Shown here: piece after piece, positions 15,742 to 23,400 of the stretch | How the letters are laid out: the number at the start of each line of letters is the position of its first letter | Position numbering within the stretch: position 1 is the first letter of the stretch | Origin: Microcaldota archaeon | GTDB lineage: Archaea > Micrarchaeota > Micrarchaeia > Micrarchaeales > Micrarchaeaceae | Assembly: GCA_021848125.1 (NCBI GenBank) | Contig: JAJZMY010000007.1 | Location: forward strand, 1 to 46,281 | Direction: 5' to 3' | DNA: 46,281 nucleotides | Position numbers and translations under genes: made by a program | The notes under the pieces: model-generated | Told to the model about the DNA's origin: nothing | Seen by the model: only the letters and a program-made list of their open reading frames with translations | The model's database searches: none

Positions 15742-17073
15742 ATGAAAATATCAATAATAGGAACAGGATATGTTGGTCTTGTAACTGGTGTTTGTTTATC
15801 TGACTTTAATACTGTTTACTGCATTGACAATGACAAAGCAAAAATAAATATGTTAAATAAAGGAACAATTCCAATTTATGAGCCAGGGTTAAATCATATA
15901 ATGCAAAAAAATGTAAAAAACAAAAGATTATTTTTTACTTCTGATTTGAGTTCTACAATACAAAAAACAGATATTCTAATTATTGCTGTTGGTACGCCAC
16001 AAAATGAAAAAGGCGCAGCAGATTTATCAAATGTTTTTAAAGTAATAAAAATTATTGCAGCGTCAATCAATAATTATAAATTAATTGTCATAAAAAGCAC
16101 TGTTCCTGTCGGTACATGCAAAAAAATTGAATCAATAATAAGAAAATCCGCAGACAAAAATGCGCAATTCGATGTTATTTCAAATCCTGAATTTTTAAGA
16201 GAAGGAAAGGCAATAAAAGATTTTAAAAATCCTGATAGAATAATTGTTGGTATAAATAATATGGGACAAAGTTCAAAAGCAAAGAAAATTATGGAAATTA
16301 TATACAAGCCGTTTTTAAAGGCAAAAAACAATATTTATTTCATGGATACAAATTCATCTGAACTTACAAAATATGCAAGCAATGCAATGCTTGCGCTAAG
16401 AATAAGTTTTATTAATGAGCTTGCAAATTTATGCTCTTTAACTGATGCAAACATTGATGATGTCAGAATTGGTGTTGGTTCTGATAAAAGAATTGGAAAA
16501 TTATTCTTATATCCAGGCATTGGATATGGTGGCAGCTGTTTTCCAAAAGATGTTAAGGCTCTTTATCAAACATCAATTGAAAAAAACTATGATTTTAAAT
16601 TGTTAAAAGCATTAGATAATGCTAATTCTCATCAAAAACAAATATTAATTGAATATATCTTAAAACATTTCAATTCAAATATCAAGAATAAAACATTTAC
16701 TTTATGGGGGCTGTCATTTAAACCAGAAACAGACGACATAAGAGAAGCTCCATCTTTAGCAATAATATCCAAGCTTCTTTCGCACGGCGCAAAAATCAAA
16801 GCATATGATCCTATTGCAATTGATAATGCAAAAAGGATTTTCCCACAAATTGATTATTTTAATAATATGTATGATGCTTTAAAAAATTCAGACGGATTAA
16901 TAATTGCAACTGAATGGAATAATTTTAAGGCACCAAATTTCAATACAATTAAAACTCTGCTTAATCACAAAGTCATATTTGACGGAAGAAATATATATGA
17001 TTTTAAAAAAATGAAAAACCTAGGCTTTGACTATTATTCAATTGGAAGGAAACCAATAATAATTAATAAATAG
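15742..17073 (+). CDS. ugd: UDP-glucose/GDP-mannose 6-dehydrogenase family
   Basis: A 443-residue NAD-dependent four-electron oxidase converting a nucleotide sugar (probably UDP-glucose, or a related UDP-N-acetylhexosamine) to the uronic acid for surface glycans. Residues 1-30 form the Rossmann start (ISIIGTGYVGLVTGVCLS). IIAVGTPQ (80-87), KSTVPVGTC (118-126), SNPEFLREG (147-155), the hinge SELTKYASNAMLALRISFINE (206-226) and the catalytic cysteine in GYGGSCFPKD (Cys266) follow in order. The C-terminal UDP-binding domain contains WGLSFKPETDDIREAPS. All catalytic residues are present. Substrate cannot be fixed by sequence alone. No glycosyltransferases adjoin it; the next gene is an unrelated membrane protein. 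Confidence 0.94.
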   Translation: MKISIIGTGYVGLVTGVCLSDFNTVYCIDNDKAKINMLNKGTIPIYEPGLNHIMQKNVKNKRLFFTSDLSSTIQKTDILIIAVGTPQNEKGAADLSNVFKVIKIIAASINNYKLIVIKSTVPVGTCKKIESIIRKSADKNAQFDVISNPEFLREGKAIKDFKNPDRIIVGINNMGQSSKAKKIMEIIYKPFLKAKNNIYFMDTNSSELTKYASNAMLALRISFINELANLCSLTDANIDDVRIGVGSDKRIGKLFLYPGIGYGGSCFPKDVKALYQTSIEKNYDFKLLKALDNANSHQKQILIEYILKHFNSNIKNKTFTLWGLSFKPETDDIREAPSLAIISKLLSHGAKIKAYDPIAIDNAKRIFPQIDYFNNMYDALKNSDGLIIATEWNNFKAPNFNTIKTLLNHKVIFDGRNIYDFKKMKNLGFDYYSIGRKPIIINK

Positions 17074-17182
17074 TAATAAAAATGCAAAAAATAATATAAA
17101 ATAAAAGCAAATAAAACAAATATAAAACAGGTCAGAAATGAATAATAAACAACAATGACAAATAAAATGAGTTTGTGATAAA

Positions 17183-17719
17183 TTGAAACATATTGAATAT
17201 AAAGTAGTAGATGAAAAAGAAACAAATAGTCAAAGCCCAAATAAAGAAACAGAGGAGCAAGTCATATTAAATGAAATAAAAATTACAGAGCCGATTCTTT
17301 TTTGGGTTTTCATGCTTGGCATTGGCTTGTTATTAATTTTGATTGTAAATTTAGATCCAAGTGCAATTCCAAGCAGTTCATTAAAATTTTTATCAGAAGC
17401 CGGAACAGCAATTATTTACATTCCCGGTGCAATTATTTTTCCATTAATTGTTTCTTTATGGATTGCTGAAAGAATAGGAAACTCCAAAAGAAAAATAAAG
17501 TCGATTTTATCCTCAAGTTTCCTTAATACTTCATATGTTTTTCTAGTTTATATAATTGCAATACTGATCATATTTTTAATAATACATTACATTAATCCTA
17601 ATTTCATTTCAATTAATTTTTATAATTTTATTATTTATTTAGCTGCAATCCCCTTTGTTATTTTATTTGTATTAATCCCTATTTTATCTTTGCTGTCTTT
17701 TGCAAGACGCAATGCATAA
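17183..17719 (+). CDS. Four-span membrane protein of unknown function
   Basis: A 178-residue protein I do not recognise. After a charged cytosolic N-terminus (about 37 residues, rich in Glu/Lys) come four hydrophobic helices: FWVFMLGIGLLLILIVNL, TAIIYIPGAIIFPLIVSLWI, VFLVYIIAILIIFLIIHYI and FIIYLAAIPFVILFVLIPIL. The start appears to be TTG 17183, preceded by a TTTGTGATAAA stretch that fits the GTGAT-type ribosome binding site used elsewhere here. It lies 20 bases upstream of thymidylate kinase, likely in the same transcript. Confidence 0.65.
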   Translation: MKHIEYKVVDEKETNSQSPNKETEEQVILNEIKITEPILFWVFMLGIGLLLILIVNLDPSAIPSSSLKFLSEAGTAIIYIPGAIIFPLIVSLWIAERIGNSKRKIKSILSSSFLNTSYVFLVYIIAILIIFLIIHYINPNFISINFYNFIIYLAAIPFVILFVLIPILSLLSFARRNA

Positions 17720-17739
17720 TTTTTTAATTAATTGATTTA

Positions 17740-18336
17740 ATGTTTATTGTTTTTGAAGGTATTGATGGATCTGGAAAAACAACACAAGCAGAGTTATTGT
17801 ATAACTATTTAAAAGCAAAGACAAGAAAGAAATGCTTTTTAACAAGAGAGCCGACAGATAATAAAATAGGGCTGTTTGTAAAATCTTTAATAAAAAAGCA
17901 GGAAATAAATCCAGATACAGTAGAATTATTATTTATGGCAGATAGAGCCGAGCATGTTAGGGAAATTAAACAAGCAGCAAAAGAAAAGAAAATTATTATT
18001 TGCGACAGATATTATTTTTCAACAATTGCTTATGGCTCTGCATTGGGCTTAAAAACAGAATGGTTGGAAAATACAAATAAAATTTTTCCTGAACCAGACC
18101 TTACAATAATTTTTGATATTGATCCGAAAGCAGCATTAAAAAGAATAAATTCAAGAAAAGGAAATAAGCAATATTTTGAAAAAACAGAATTCCTAAATAA
18201 GGTACGAAAAGAATATAAAAGTTTATCAAAAAAATATAATAATATATTTATTCTGAATTGTAATGGAAATATTACTATTCCAGAAATACACAAACAAATT
18301 TTAAATATCTTAAAATCAAATGCTCCTATCGTCTAG
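17740..18336 (+). CDS. tmk: Thymidylate kinase
   Basis: Phosphorylates dTMP to dTDP for DNA synthesis. The P-loop FEGIDGSGKTTQ is at residues 5-16, TREPT (the DR/E-P substrate loop region) near 36-40, the DRY motif IICDRYYFSTIAYGSA near 86-101, and PDLTIIFDIDPKAALKRI near 116-134, followed by the LID-like RKGNKQYFEK segment. Length is typical. The last four codons and the TAG stop lie inside the tRNA-Glu gene (18322-18336), so transcript ends must be processed. MazG-like pyrophosphohydrolase, another nucleotide enzyme, is encoded convergently just beyond. Confidence 0.95.
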   Translation: MFIVFEGIDGSGKTTQAELLYNYLKAKTRKKCFLTREPTDNKIGLFVKSLIKKQEINPDTVELLFMADRAEHVREIKQAAKEKKIIICDRYYFSTIAYGSALGLKTEWLENTNKIFPEPDLTIIFDIDPKAALKRINSRKGNKQYFEKTEFLNKVRKEYKSLSKKYNNIFILNCNGNITIPEIHKQILNILKSNAPIV

Positions 18337-18396
18337 TTCGGCCAAGGACGCAGGGCTTTCAACTCTGCAACTCGGGTTCAAATCCCGATGGGAGCA
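18322..18396 (+). tRNA. tRNA-Glu (anticodon TTC)
   Basis: The acceptor arm GCTCCTA pairs with TGGGAGC, with discriminator A. The D-stem GTCT pairs with GGAC, the anticodon stem CAGGG with CTCTG around the loop CTTTCAA (anticodon TTC), and the T-arm TCGGG-TTCAAAT-CCCGA is perfect. There is no intron and no encoded CCA (AAA follows). The first 15 bases double as the 3' end of tmk. Confidence 0.95.
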
Positions 18397-18457
18397 AAAG
18401 AATTTAGGGGTTATATATAGAAGCCCCAAATCTTTATTCTTGAGATAAGAGATAATG

Positions 18458-18823
18458 TCAAAATTCATTATATTTTTTATTTGATCCTCTTGCCTTTTCT
18501 ATAGGGTATTTAGCCATATTCTTTTTCATTTTTTCTTCAAGTTCATTTGAAATGTCAAAGTCAAATTTTTGTGCAAATCTCAGAGCCATATAAAAAATAT
18601 CAGAAAGCTCTTCGCCAATTTTCTCTCTTTTTTTATAATCTTGCATAATTTCATTGATTTCTGCATCACTTTTGAACCTAAATAGGTCTAAAAGTTCATT
18701 TGCTTCTGTTGAAATTCCTATTGCAAGATCCTTAGGATTATGGAATTGATCCCAGTCTCTGTCTTCACAGAATTTTTGCACCATGTCTTTCAATTCTTTA
18801 ATATTTGTTTTGTTGTCTTTCAT
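18458..18823 (-). CDS. MazG-like nucleotide pyrophosphohydrolase (iMazG/RS21-C6 type)
   Basis: A 121-residue all-alpha NTP pyrophosphohydrolase, likely a house-cleaning dCTPase/NTPase that removes non-canonical or excess nucleotides. The metal-binding pattern EANELLDLF (ExxE) and EELSDIFYMAL (ExxD) is present at the usual spacing, preceded by FCEDRDWDQFHNPKDLA, which is typical of the dCTPase-like (RS21-C6/XTP3TPA) branch, and followed by KYPIEKARGS with the conserved C-terminal basic residues. It is convergent with tmk/tRNA-Glu. The ATG follows a short leader; a possible gene remnant on the same strand lies just upstream. Confidence 0.9.
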   Translation of the reverse strand: MKDNKTNIKELKDMVQKFCEDRDWDQFHNPKDLAIGISTEANELLDLFRFKSDAEINEIMQDYKKREKIGEELSDIFYMALRFAQKFDFDISNELEEKMKKNMAKYPIEKARGSNKKYNEF

Positions 18824-18834
18824 TGCATTGCCAT

Positions 18835-18966
18835 TTATATAAATTTATTTTTTAATATTTTTTTAGATATTTTTATTGCATTAAGTGCCTCATCAATATT
18901 TTTATCAGTTTCTATCTTAATAATTTCTTGTGTCCTATTCTTTCCTATTTTTTTATTCCAAGTCTA
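18835..18966 (-). pseudogene. Possible remnant of an unidentified coding region
   Basis: On the minus strand one frame is open from a stop near 18965 to the TAA at 18835-18837 and reads like protein (NRTQEIIKIETDKNIDEAL, then AIKISKKILKN). It has no start codon and is only about 43 codons. It sits 12 bases upstream of the MazG-like gene. It may be the 3' end of a lost gene, but chance cannot be excluded. Confidence 0.25.
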
Positions 18967-18994
18967 AATTTTATTTATATTCAAGCCAAAGATA

Positions 18995-19014
18995 CCATGA
19001 ATTTCAATTCATGG
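18995..19014. repeat. Perfect short inverted repeat (9-bp arms, 2-base gap)
   Basis: CCATGAATT and AATTCATGG flank a TC dinucleotide, giving a near-palindrome of 20 bases. It sits in a gene-poor stretch, with no gene close enough to call it an operator or terminator. Confidence 0.6.
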
Positions 19015-19555
19015 ATGAATGCGCATTGCAATATGATTTAATATCAATTTACTAAAAAATTTAATTCTAATCATTAAATAAAAGTAAATAATTATATACT
19101 TTGGTATTTTATATAACTACAATATATTATTATTATCTAACGCTCTATAAGCCGAAGTTACAGGTTCAGAATATCACAAGCCTCTTGGGAATGAGGCAAA
19201 TGCTGAAGAACGAAAAATCAATTATGCAGAATGCATATTCGCCAATAGTTTTAAGCATCATGTCAGATTATATAAAAATAAACAGCAAATAAACCTAAAT
19301 TTTATTAATTTAATCTCCAATAATTAAATATCATGTTTATTTTCAAAAATTATTTTTAATATTTTATTTAAAACTGAATTTGCTGTTAATAATTAAAGAA
19401 TTAATTTTTTAATTATATATTATTTTATAAAATAAATATCATGTAAAATCAACATTAACTTATTTAAAATCCTTTATATAAAATATTGCTAAAATATTAA
19501 TATGCATAAATTAACTTAGATATAATAAAAAATAAAAATCCAATAAAGTGGAAAA
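19015..19555. other. Intergenic stretch upstream of cdc48, with a possible gene remnant
   Basis: Mostly A/T-rich spacer. Bases about 19137-19292 are visibly less AT-rich than their flanks and keep an open plus-strand frame (YKPKLQVQNITSLLGMRQML, then SPIVLSIMSDYIKINSK) ending in TAA, with no recognisable family; this looks like the 3' end of a decayed gene. A repeated AAATATCATGT occurs near 19324 and 19435. The cdc48 promoter must lie within the last 100 bases. Confidence 0.35.
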
Positions 19556-21709
19556 ATGTCAAATGGAATTGAATTAACTGTTGCAGGCGCACTTGTTACT
19601 GATGATGGCAGGAGCATTGCAAGAATAGACTCAAAAGCGAGAAAGCTTCTTGAATTATTATCTGGGGATATAATTGAAATAAAAGGCAAAAAAAGATCAA
19701 CAGTTGCTATTGTTGCGTCAGCGCATCAAAATGATGAAGGCCTGGATTTTATAAGAATTGACGGCTATATAAGGCAGAATTTAGGAATTGGAATTGGCGA
19801 AAAAGTTTTTGTTTCAAAAGCAGATGTCAAGATTGCAGAAAAGATTGTTCTTGCGCCTCCGCCAAACCAAAAGGCAACAATTTCCCCTGATTTTTCAGAA
19901 TTTGCAAAAAACAGGCTTGAAGACAAGCCGATTATAAAAGGGGATATTGTCCCAATTCCAATGTTTGGATATGTGTTTAATTTTATTGCTGTGCAAACAG
20001 TTCCTCACGGTGTTGTAAAAATTACAAAAGCAACTGAGTTGAATGTTAAGACAGAGCCAGTTTCAGAATCAATGGTTAAAATAAGCGATGTGCATTATGA
20101 AGACATAGGAGGACTGCAGAATGAAATCAAAAAAATAAGGGAAATGGTCGAACTTCCAATGAGATATCCACAGTTGTTTGAGCGTCTTGGAATAGAGCCG
20201 CCAAGAGGCGTTTTGCTTTCAGGACCTCCAGGAACTGGAAAGACTTTGCTGGCAAAAGCAGTTGCAAATGAAAGCGATGCGCATTTTATTGATATTTCAG
20301 GCCCAGTTCTTGTGAGCAAGTTTGTGGGAGAAAGCGAGGAAAAAATGAGGGAAATATTTAATGAGGCAAAGCAAAAGGCGCCGACAATTATTTTTATGGA
20401 TGAAATCGATGCAATTGCGCCAAAAAGGGAAGAGGCAACAAATGAAGTGGAAAGAAGAATGGTTTCACAGCTTCTTACTCTAATGGACGGCATAGGATCT
20501 AGAGGCGAAGTAATTGTAATCGGCGCCACAAACAGACCGAATGTAATTGATCCTGCATTAAGAAGGCCAGGCCGTTTTGACAGGGAAATTGAAATAGGGG
20601 TTCCAGATAGGAATGCCAGGAAAGAAATCCTGCAAATACACACCAGGAACATGCCACTTGCAAAAGATGTAAATCTAGACGAACTGGCAGACTTAACACA
20701 TGGATATACTGGGGCTGACATGTCAGCGCTAGCAAGGGAAGCAGCAATGTCATCTCTAAGAAAAATAATTCCAAAAATAATAGACAAAAAATCACTTCCA
20801 AATGAAATTCTTCTAGAATTGAATGTAAACATGGAAAATTTTCTAGATGCATTAAGAAGCATTATGCCAAGCGCATTAAGAGAAGTGTTTATTGAAAGGC
20901 CGAATCTCCACTGGGATGATATCGGTGGAAGCGAGAAAATTAAGGAGCAGTTAAAAGAAATTATTGAACTTCCTATTACGCGCCCACAGCAATTCGAAGA
21001 AATGGGAATAAGGCCTATAAAAGGAGTTCTGCTTGTTGGTGCTCCGGGAACTGGAAAGACCCTGCTGGCAAAAGTAGTTGCAACAGAAAGGCAGATTAAT
21101 TTTATTTCAATAAAAGGGCCTGAATTGCTGAGTAAATATGTTGGAGAAAGCGAAAAAGCAGCAAGAGAAATATTCAGAAAAGCAAAAATGGCATCACCAT
21201 GCATAATATTCATTGATGAAATCGATGCAATTGCATCAACAAGGGATTCAGGGGATGATACTTTTGTTACCCAGAGAGTTGTTGATACTTTATTGACTGA
21301 AATGGACGGGCTTCAGGAAATGAAAAATGTAATTGTAATCGGCGCCACAAACAGGCCGGACATGATTGATACTGCATTGCTGAGGCCAGGAAGGTTTGAT
21401 AAAATAATTGAAATTGAGATTCCAGATGAAAAGGCAAGGGAGTCAATATTCAAGGTGCATACAAGAAAAATGCCATTGGCAAAAGATGTTTCATTAAAAG
21501 ATCTTGCAGTTCATTCTGAAAATTATACAGGAGCTGAAATTGAGAACTTATGCAGGGAAGCAGGAATGAATGCAATAAGAAATAATAAAAAAACAGTTTC
21601 AAAAGATGATTTTGAAAAAGCATTTGAAGAAATAAAGCCAACAGTTCCAAAAGAACTGAAAGAAAAGATCAAGAAGTTTAAGGAAGAGCCAGATTCAATG
21701 TATAGGTAA
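19556..21709 (+). CDS. cdc48: CDC48/VCP-family AAA+ ATPase (two AAA rings)
   Basis: A 717-residue hexameric unfoldase that extracts and unfolds proteins, in archaea usually delivering them to the proteasome. Residues 1-95 are the N domain (double-psi barrel, LTVAGALVTDDGRSIARID start) and about 100-170 the second N subdomain. D1 has YEDIGGLQNEIKKI, Walker A GPPGTGKT (223-230), Walker B FMDEIDAIAP (280-289) and the arginine-finger RRPGRFDREIE. D2 has WDDIGGSEKIKEQL, Walker A GAPGTGKT (495-502), DEID (554-557) and LRPGRFDK. The D2 Walker A has Ala where D1 has Pro. The C-terminus ends in MYR, a possible partner-docking tail. ATG 19556 follows GTGG. All catalytic residues are intact. Confidence 0.97.
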   Translation: MSNGIELTVAGALVTDDGRSIARIDSKARKLLELLSGDIIEIKGKKRSTVAIVASAHQNDEGLDFIRIDGYIRQNLGIGIGEKVFVSKADVKIAEKIVLAPPPNQKATISPDFSEFAKNRLEDKPIIKGDIVPIPMFGYVFNFIAVQTVPHGVVKITKATELNVKTEPVSESMVKISDVHYEDIGGLQNEIKKIREMVELPMRYPQLFERLGIEPPRGVLLSGPPGTGKTLLAKAVANESDAHFIDISGPVLVSKFVGESEEKMREIFNEAKQKAPTIIFMDEIDAIAPKREEATNEVERRMVSQLLTLMDGIGSRGEVIVIGATNRPNVIDPALRRPGRFDREIEIGVPDRNARKEILQIHTRNMPLAKDVNLDELADLTHGYTGADMSALAREAAMSSLRKIIPKIIDKKSLPNEILLELNVNMENFLDALRSIMPSALREVFIERPNLHWDDIGGSEKIKEQLKEIIELPITRPQQFEEMGIRPIKGVLLVGAPGTGKTLLAKVVATERQINFISIKGPELLSKYVGESEKAAREIFRKAKMASPCIIFIDEIDAIASTRDSGDDTFVTQRVVDTLLTEMDGLQEMKNVIVIGATNRPDMIDTALLRPGRFDKIIEIEIPDEKARESIFKVHTRKMPLAKDVSLKDLAVHSENYTGAEIENLCREAGMNAIRNNKKTVSKDDFEKAFEEIKPTVPKELKEKIKKFKEEPDSMYR

Positions 21710-21712
21710 GCC

Positions 21713-21731
21713 TTTTCTTTAAAAAAGAAAA
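21713..21731 (+). terminator. A/T hairpin after cdc48
   Basis: TTTTCTTT and AAAGAAAA form an 8-bp stem with a 3-base loop immediately after the cdc48 stop. Archaeal termination usually needs only T-tracts, so this may act as an mRNA 3'-end structure instead. Confidence 0.35.
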
Positions 21732-21789
21732 TTTTAGCAAAAGAGAACATTTTCATAAAAGAGAATATTAAATTATTAAAAATGAAAAA

Positions 21790-22689
21790 ATGAAAAATAA
21801 AATTTGCTTTCACAATTCAAGCTTGTCAGAAGCGCAGTTTGTTATTTTTGGAGTTCCTGATGAAACTGGATCAGACGCAAAAAGAAAAGGAACTAAATTA
21901 GCGCCAAACACAGTCAGAGAAATTTCAAACAAATTTGAGAAAATAAAGCGAAAAAATAACCTGTCTTTTTTTGAATCTCCTGATTTTTCAGAAAAAAAAT
22001 TAATTGAAAACCTCAAAGTAAATGATTTTGGAGATATAAAAAAGCAAAATGTTAAAAAAAATGTTTATAATTTTATAAAGCACAAAAAAATACCAGTAAC
22101 AATCGGCGGAGACCATTCAATTTCCTATGAAACATTATCTGCAATAAACAAAAGAATGAAAGAATTAAATCAAAAATTTAGCTTGATTTATTTTGATGCA
22201 CATCCAGATTTTATAAGTTCTCATACTCATTATTATGGGTCTGTTGTTTATGATTTATCAAAACTAGAAATGTTAGATATAAAAAAAAGTATTTTAATAG
22301 GCATACGAGATCCTGAAAAAGAGGAAATTTCCAATGTTAAAAAATCAGGAATAAAACTTATTACTTCGTTTGATTTCAAAATAAAAACCATAAAGCAACT
22401 TAGTACCTTTATAAGAAAAAACATTCTTAGAAATGCATATATCTCAATTGATGTTGATGTTGCTGACCCTGCTTTTGCTCCAGGAGTAAATGTGCCGTCT
22501 CCTGGCGGCCTGTCTTCATTAGAACTCTTATTTCTAGCAAGAGCATCAGCAGAAATAGCAAATCTTGGATTTGATGTTATGGAAATAAGCCCACCCTATG
22601 ATCTAAATAATATTACTTCTTTATTGGGGATTAAGCTGATCCAGGAGATGATTGTTTCTTTTAATTTGAAAAATAATATTTATAAATAA
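21790..22689 (+). CDS. Agmatinase/arginase (ureohydrolase) family enzyme
   Basis: A 299-residue manganese enzyme of the ureohydrolase superfamily; agmatinase (polyamine synthesis) is the usual archaeal member, but substrate is not provable here. The metal-binding signatures are present in order: IGGDHSISYE (about 104-113), IYFDAHPDF (about 137-145) and ISIDVDVADPAFAPG followed by PSPGGL. The N-terminal VIFGVPDETGSDAKRKGTK matches family members. In place of the usual SHG-type loop after the DAHxD motif the sequence has SSHTHYYGSV, so substrate specificity may differ. It starts about 80 bases after cdc48, separated by an AT hairpin. Confidence 0.9.
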   Translation: MKNKICFHNSSLSEAQFVIFGVPDETGSDAKRKGTKLAPNTVREISNKFEKIKRKNNLSFFESPDFSEKKLIENLKVNDFGDIKKQNVKKNVYNFIKHKKIPVTIGGDHSISYETLSAINKRMKELNQKFSLIYFDAHPDFISSHTHYYGSVVYDLSKLEMLDIKKSILIGIRDPEKEEISNVKKSGIKLITSFDFKIKTIKQLSTFIRKNILRNAYISIDVDVADPAFAPGVNVPSPGGLSSLELLFLARASAEIANLGFDVMEISPPYDLNNITSLLGIKLIQEMIVSFNLKNNIYK

Positions 22690-22692
22690 TAA

Positions 22693-22820
22693 AAATAAAG
22701 CTCTTTGGAAAAGACATTTAGCAGAAATAAAGCTCTTCAAAAAAAGCTTTTGCAAAATGAACTTCTTAAAAAGAAGTTCTCAAGAAATAAAGCTTTTAAA
22801 AAAAGCTTTTGCAAAATGAA
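22693..22820 (+). repeat. Imperfect tandem repeats with nested hairpins
   Basis: Two copies of a 37-38 base unit (22724-22761 and 22784-22820), differing by about one substitution and one deletion, begin GAAATAAAGCT and end GCTTTTGCAAAATGAA. A third partial copy starts near 22694 (AATAAAGCTCTTT). Each unit can fold on its AAAGC/GCTTT arms. Between them lies a perfect hairpin, GAACTTCTT (22759-22767) and AAGAAGTTC (22771-22779). A TTG-initiated frame across it (22705-22908) would encode a repetitive Lys/Asn/Phe-rich peptide, which I regard as incidental. Confidence 0.65.
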
Positions 22821-23124
22821 AAGTTTGCAAAATCCAGTAGCAATGTTTAATTGCATTTTATTATTTTTTTTAAAACTGATTGAAGCAGAGTTATCAAAAA
22901 TCCAATAGATAATATCTCAATAATATTTTATAGCTTCAAACAAATGCCTTTTCCTAATTTTATAGTTTTTGAATATTATTGCTGAAATACCAATATATTT
23001 TTCACAATATTTTTATATTCTTGCTCCATATTATATTATAATATTTAATAATTACAAAACTCTACCTCTTAAATTTTGTAGAGTATAAATATTTTATTTT
23101 AACATATAAACTCAGGTGAATAAT
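22821..23124. promoter_or_regulatory. Intergenic region with a palindrome beside the lipoprotein promoter
   Basis: A/T-rich spacer upstream of the lipoprotein gene. ACTCTAC (23059-23065) and GTAGAGT (23078-23084) form a perfect 7-bp inverted repeat with a 12-base spacer; its right arm abuts a TATA-like box (about 23084-23095). A ribosome binding site GGTGA (23115-23119) precedes ATG 23125. The palindrome is well placed to be an operator. No RNA gene or protein frame is seen in the rest. Confidence 0.45.
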
Positions 23125-23364
23125 ATGGACAAAACAAATAAAAATACAAAAAATGACAAATATAAAAAATTTTTACGCACTGCTATTACTGGTATTGCAG
23201 TATTAGGTTTTATGGGAATGGCAGCAGGATGTGCAAAAGCCCCAACAGCAAATTCAGTTACTAAACCATCTACTAATGTAATTGCTAAAAAATCCAATCA
23301 GACAGGAGGCAATCAGTCAAAACATGAAAAAAAATTAAATAATATGGGTGCAGGCTGTTTATAA
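23125..23364 (+). CDS. Small predicted lipoprotein
   Basis: A 79-residue exported protein. A basic N-terminus (KNDKYKKFLRT) is followed by a hydrophobic stretch and a lipobox-like cleavage site (GFMGMAAGC at about residues 26-34), predicting lipid attachment to Cys. The mature part is short, Ser/Thr/Asn/Lys-rich and probably disordered, and ends NNMGAGCL with a second cysteine. The start is fixed by a GGTGA motif at the right spacing. No family is recognised. It is convergent with the HerA-like ATPase gene, with about 36 bases between them. Confidence 0.7.
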   Translation: MDKTNKNTKNDKYKKFLRTAITGIAVLGFMGMAAGCAKAPTANSVTKPSTNVIAKKSNQTGGNQSKHEKKLNNMGAGCL

Positions 23365-23400
23365 TTCAATAAAACAAGCTTAATTTTCAGTTTTTCTTTT

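Noticed and set aside
20095-21213. Long open frame (372 codons) on the minus strand inside cdc48
   Set aside because: It is antisense to a fully conserved CDC48 gene and its length reflects codon bias of the sense strand; the translation has no recognisable domain and is Ser/Ile-rich.
22705-22908. 67-codon frame across the tandem repeats
   Set aside because: It starts at a TTG without a ribosome binding site, and its Lys/Asn/Phe repeats follow directly from the nucleotide repeats.
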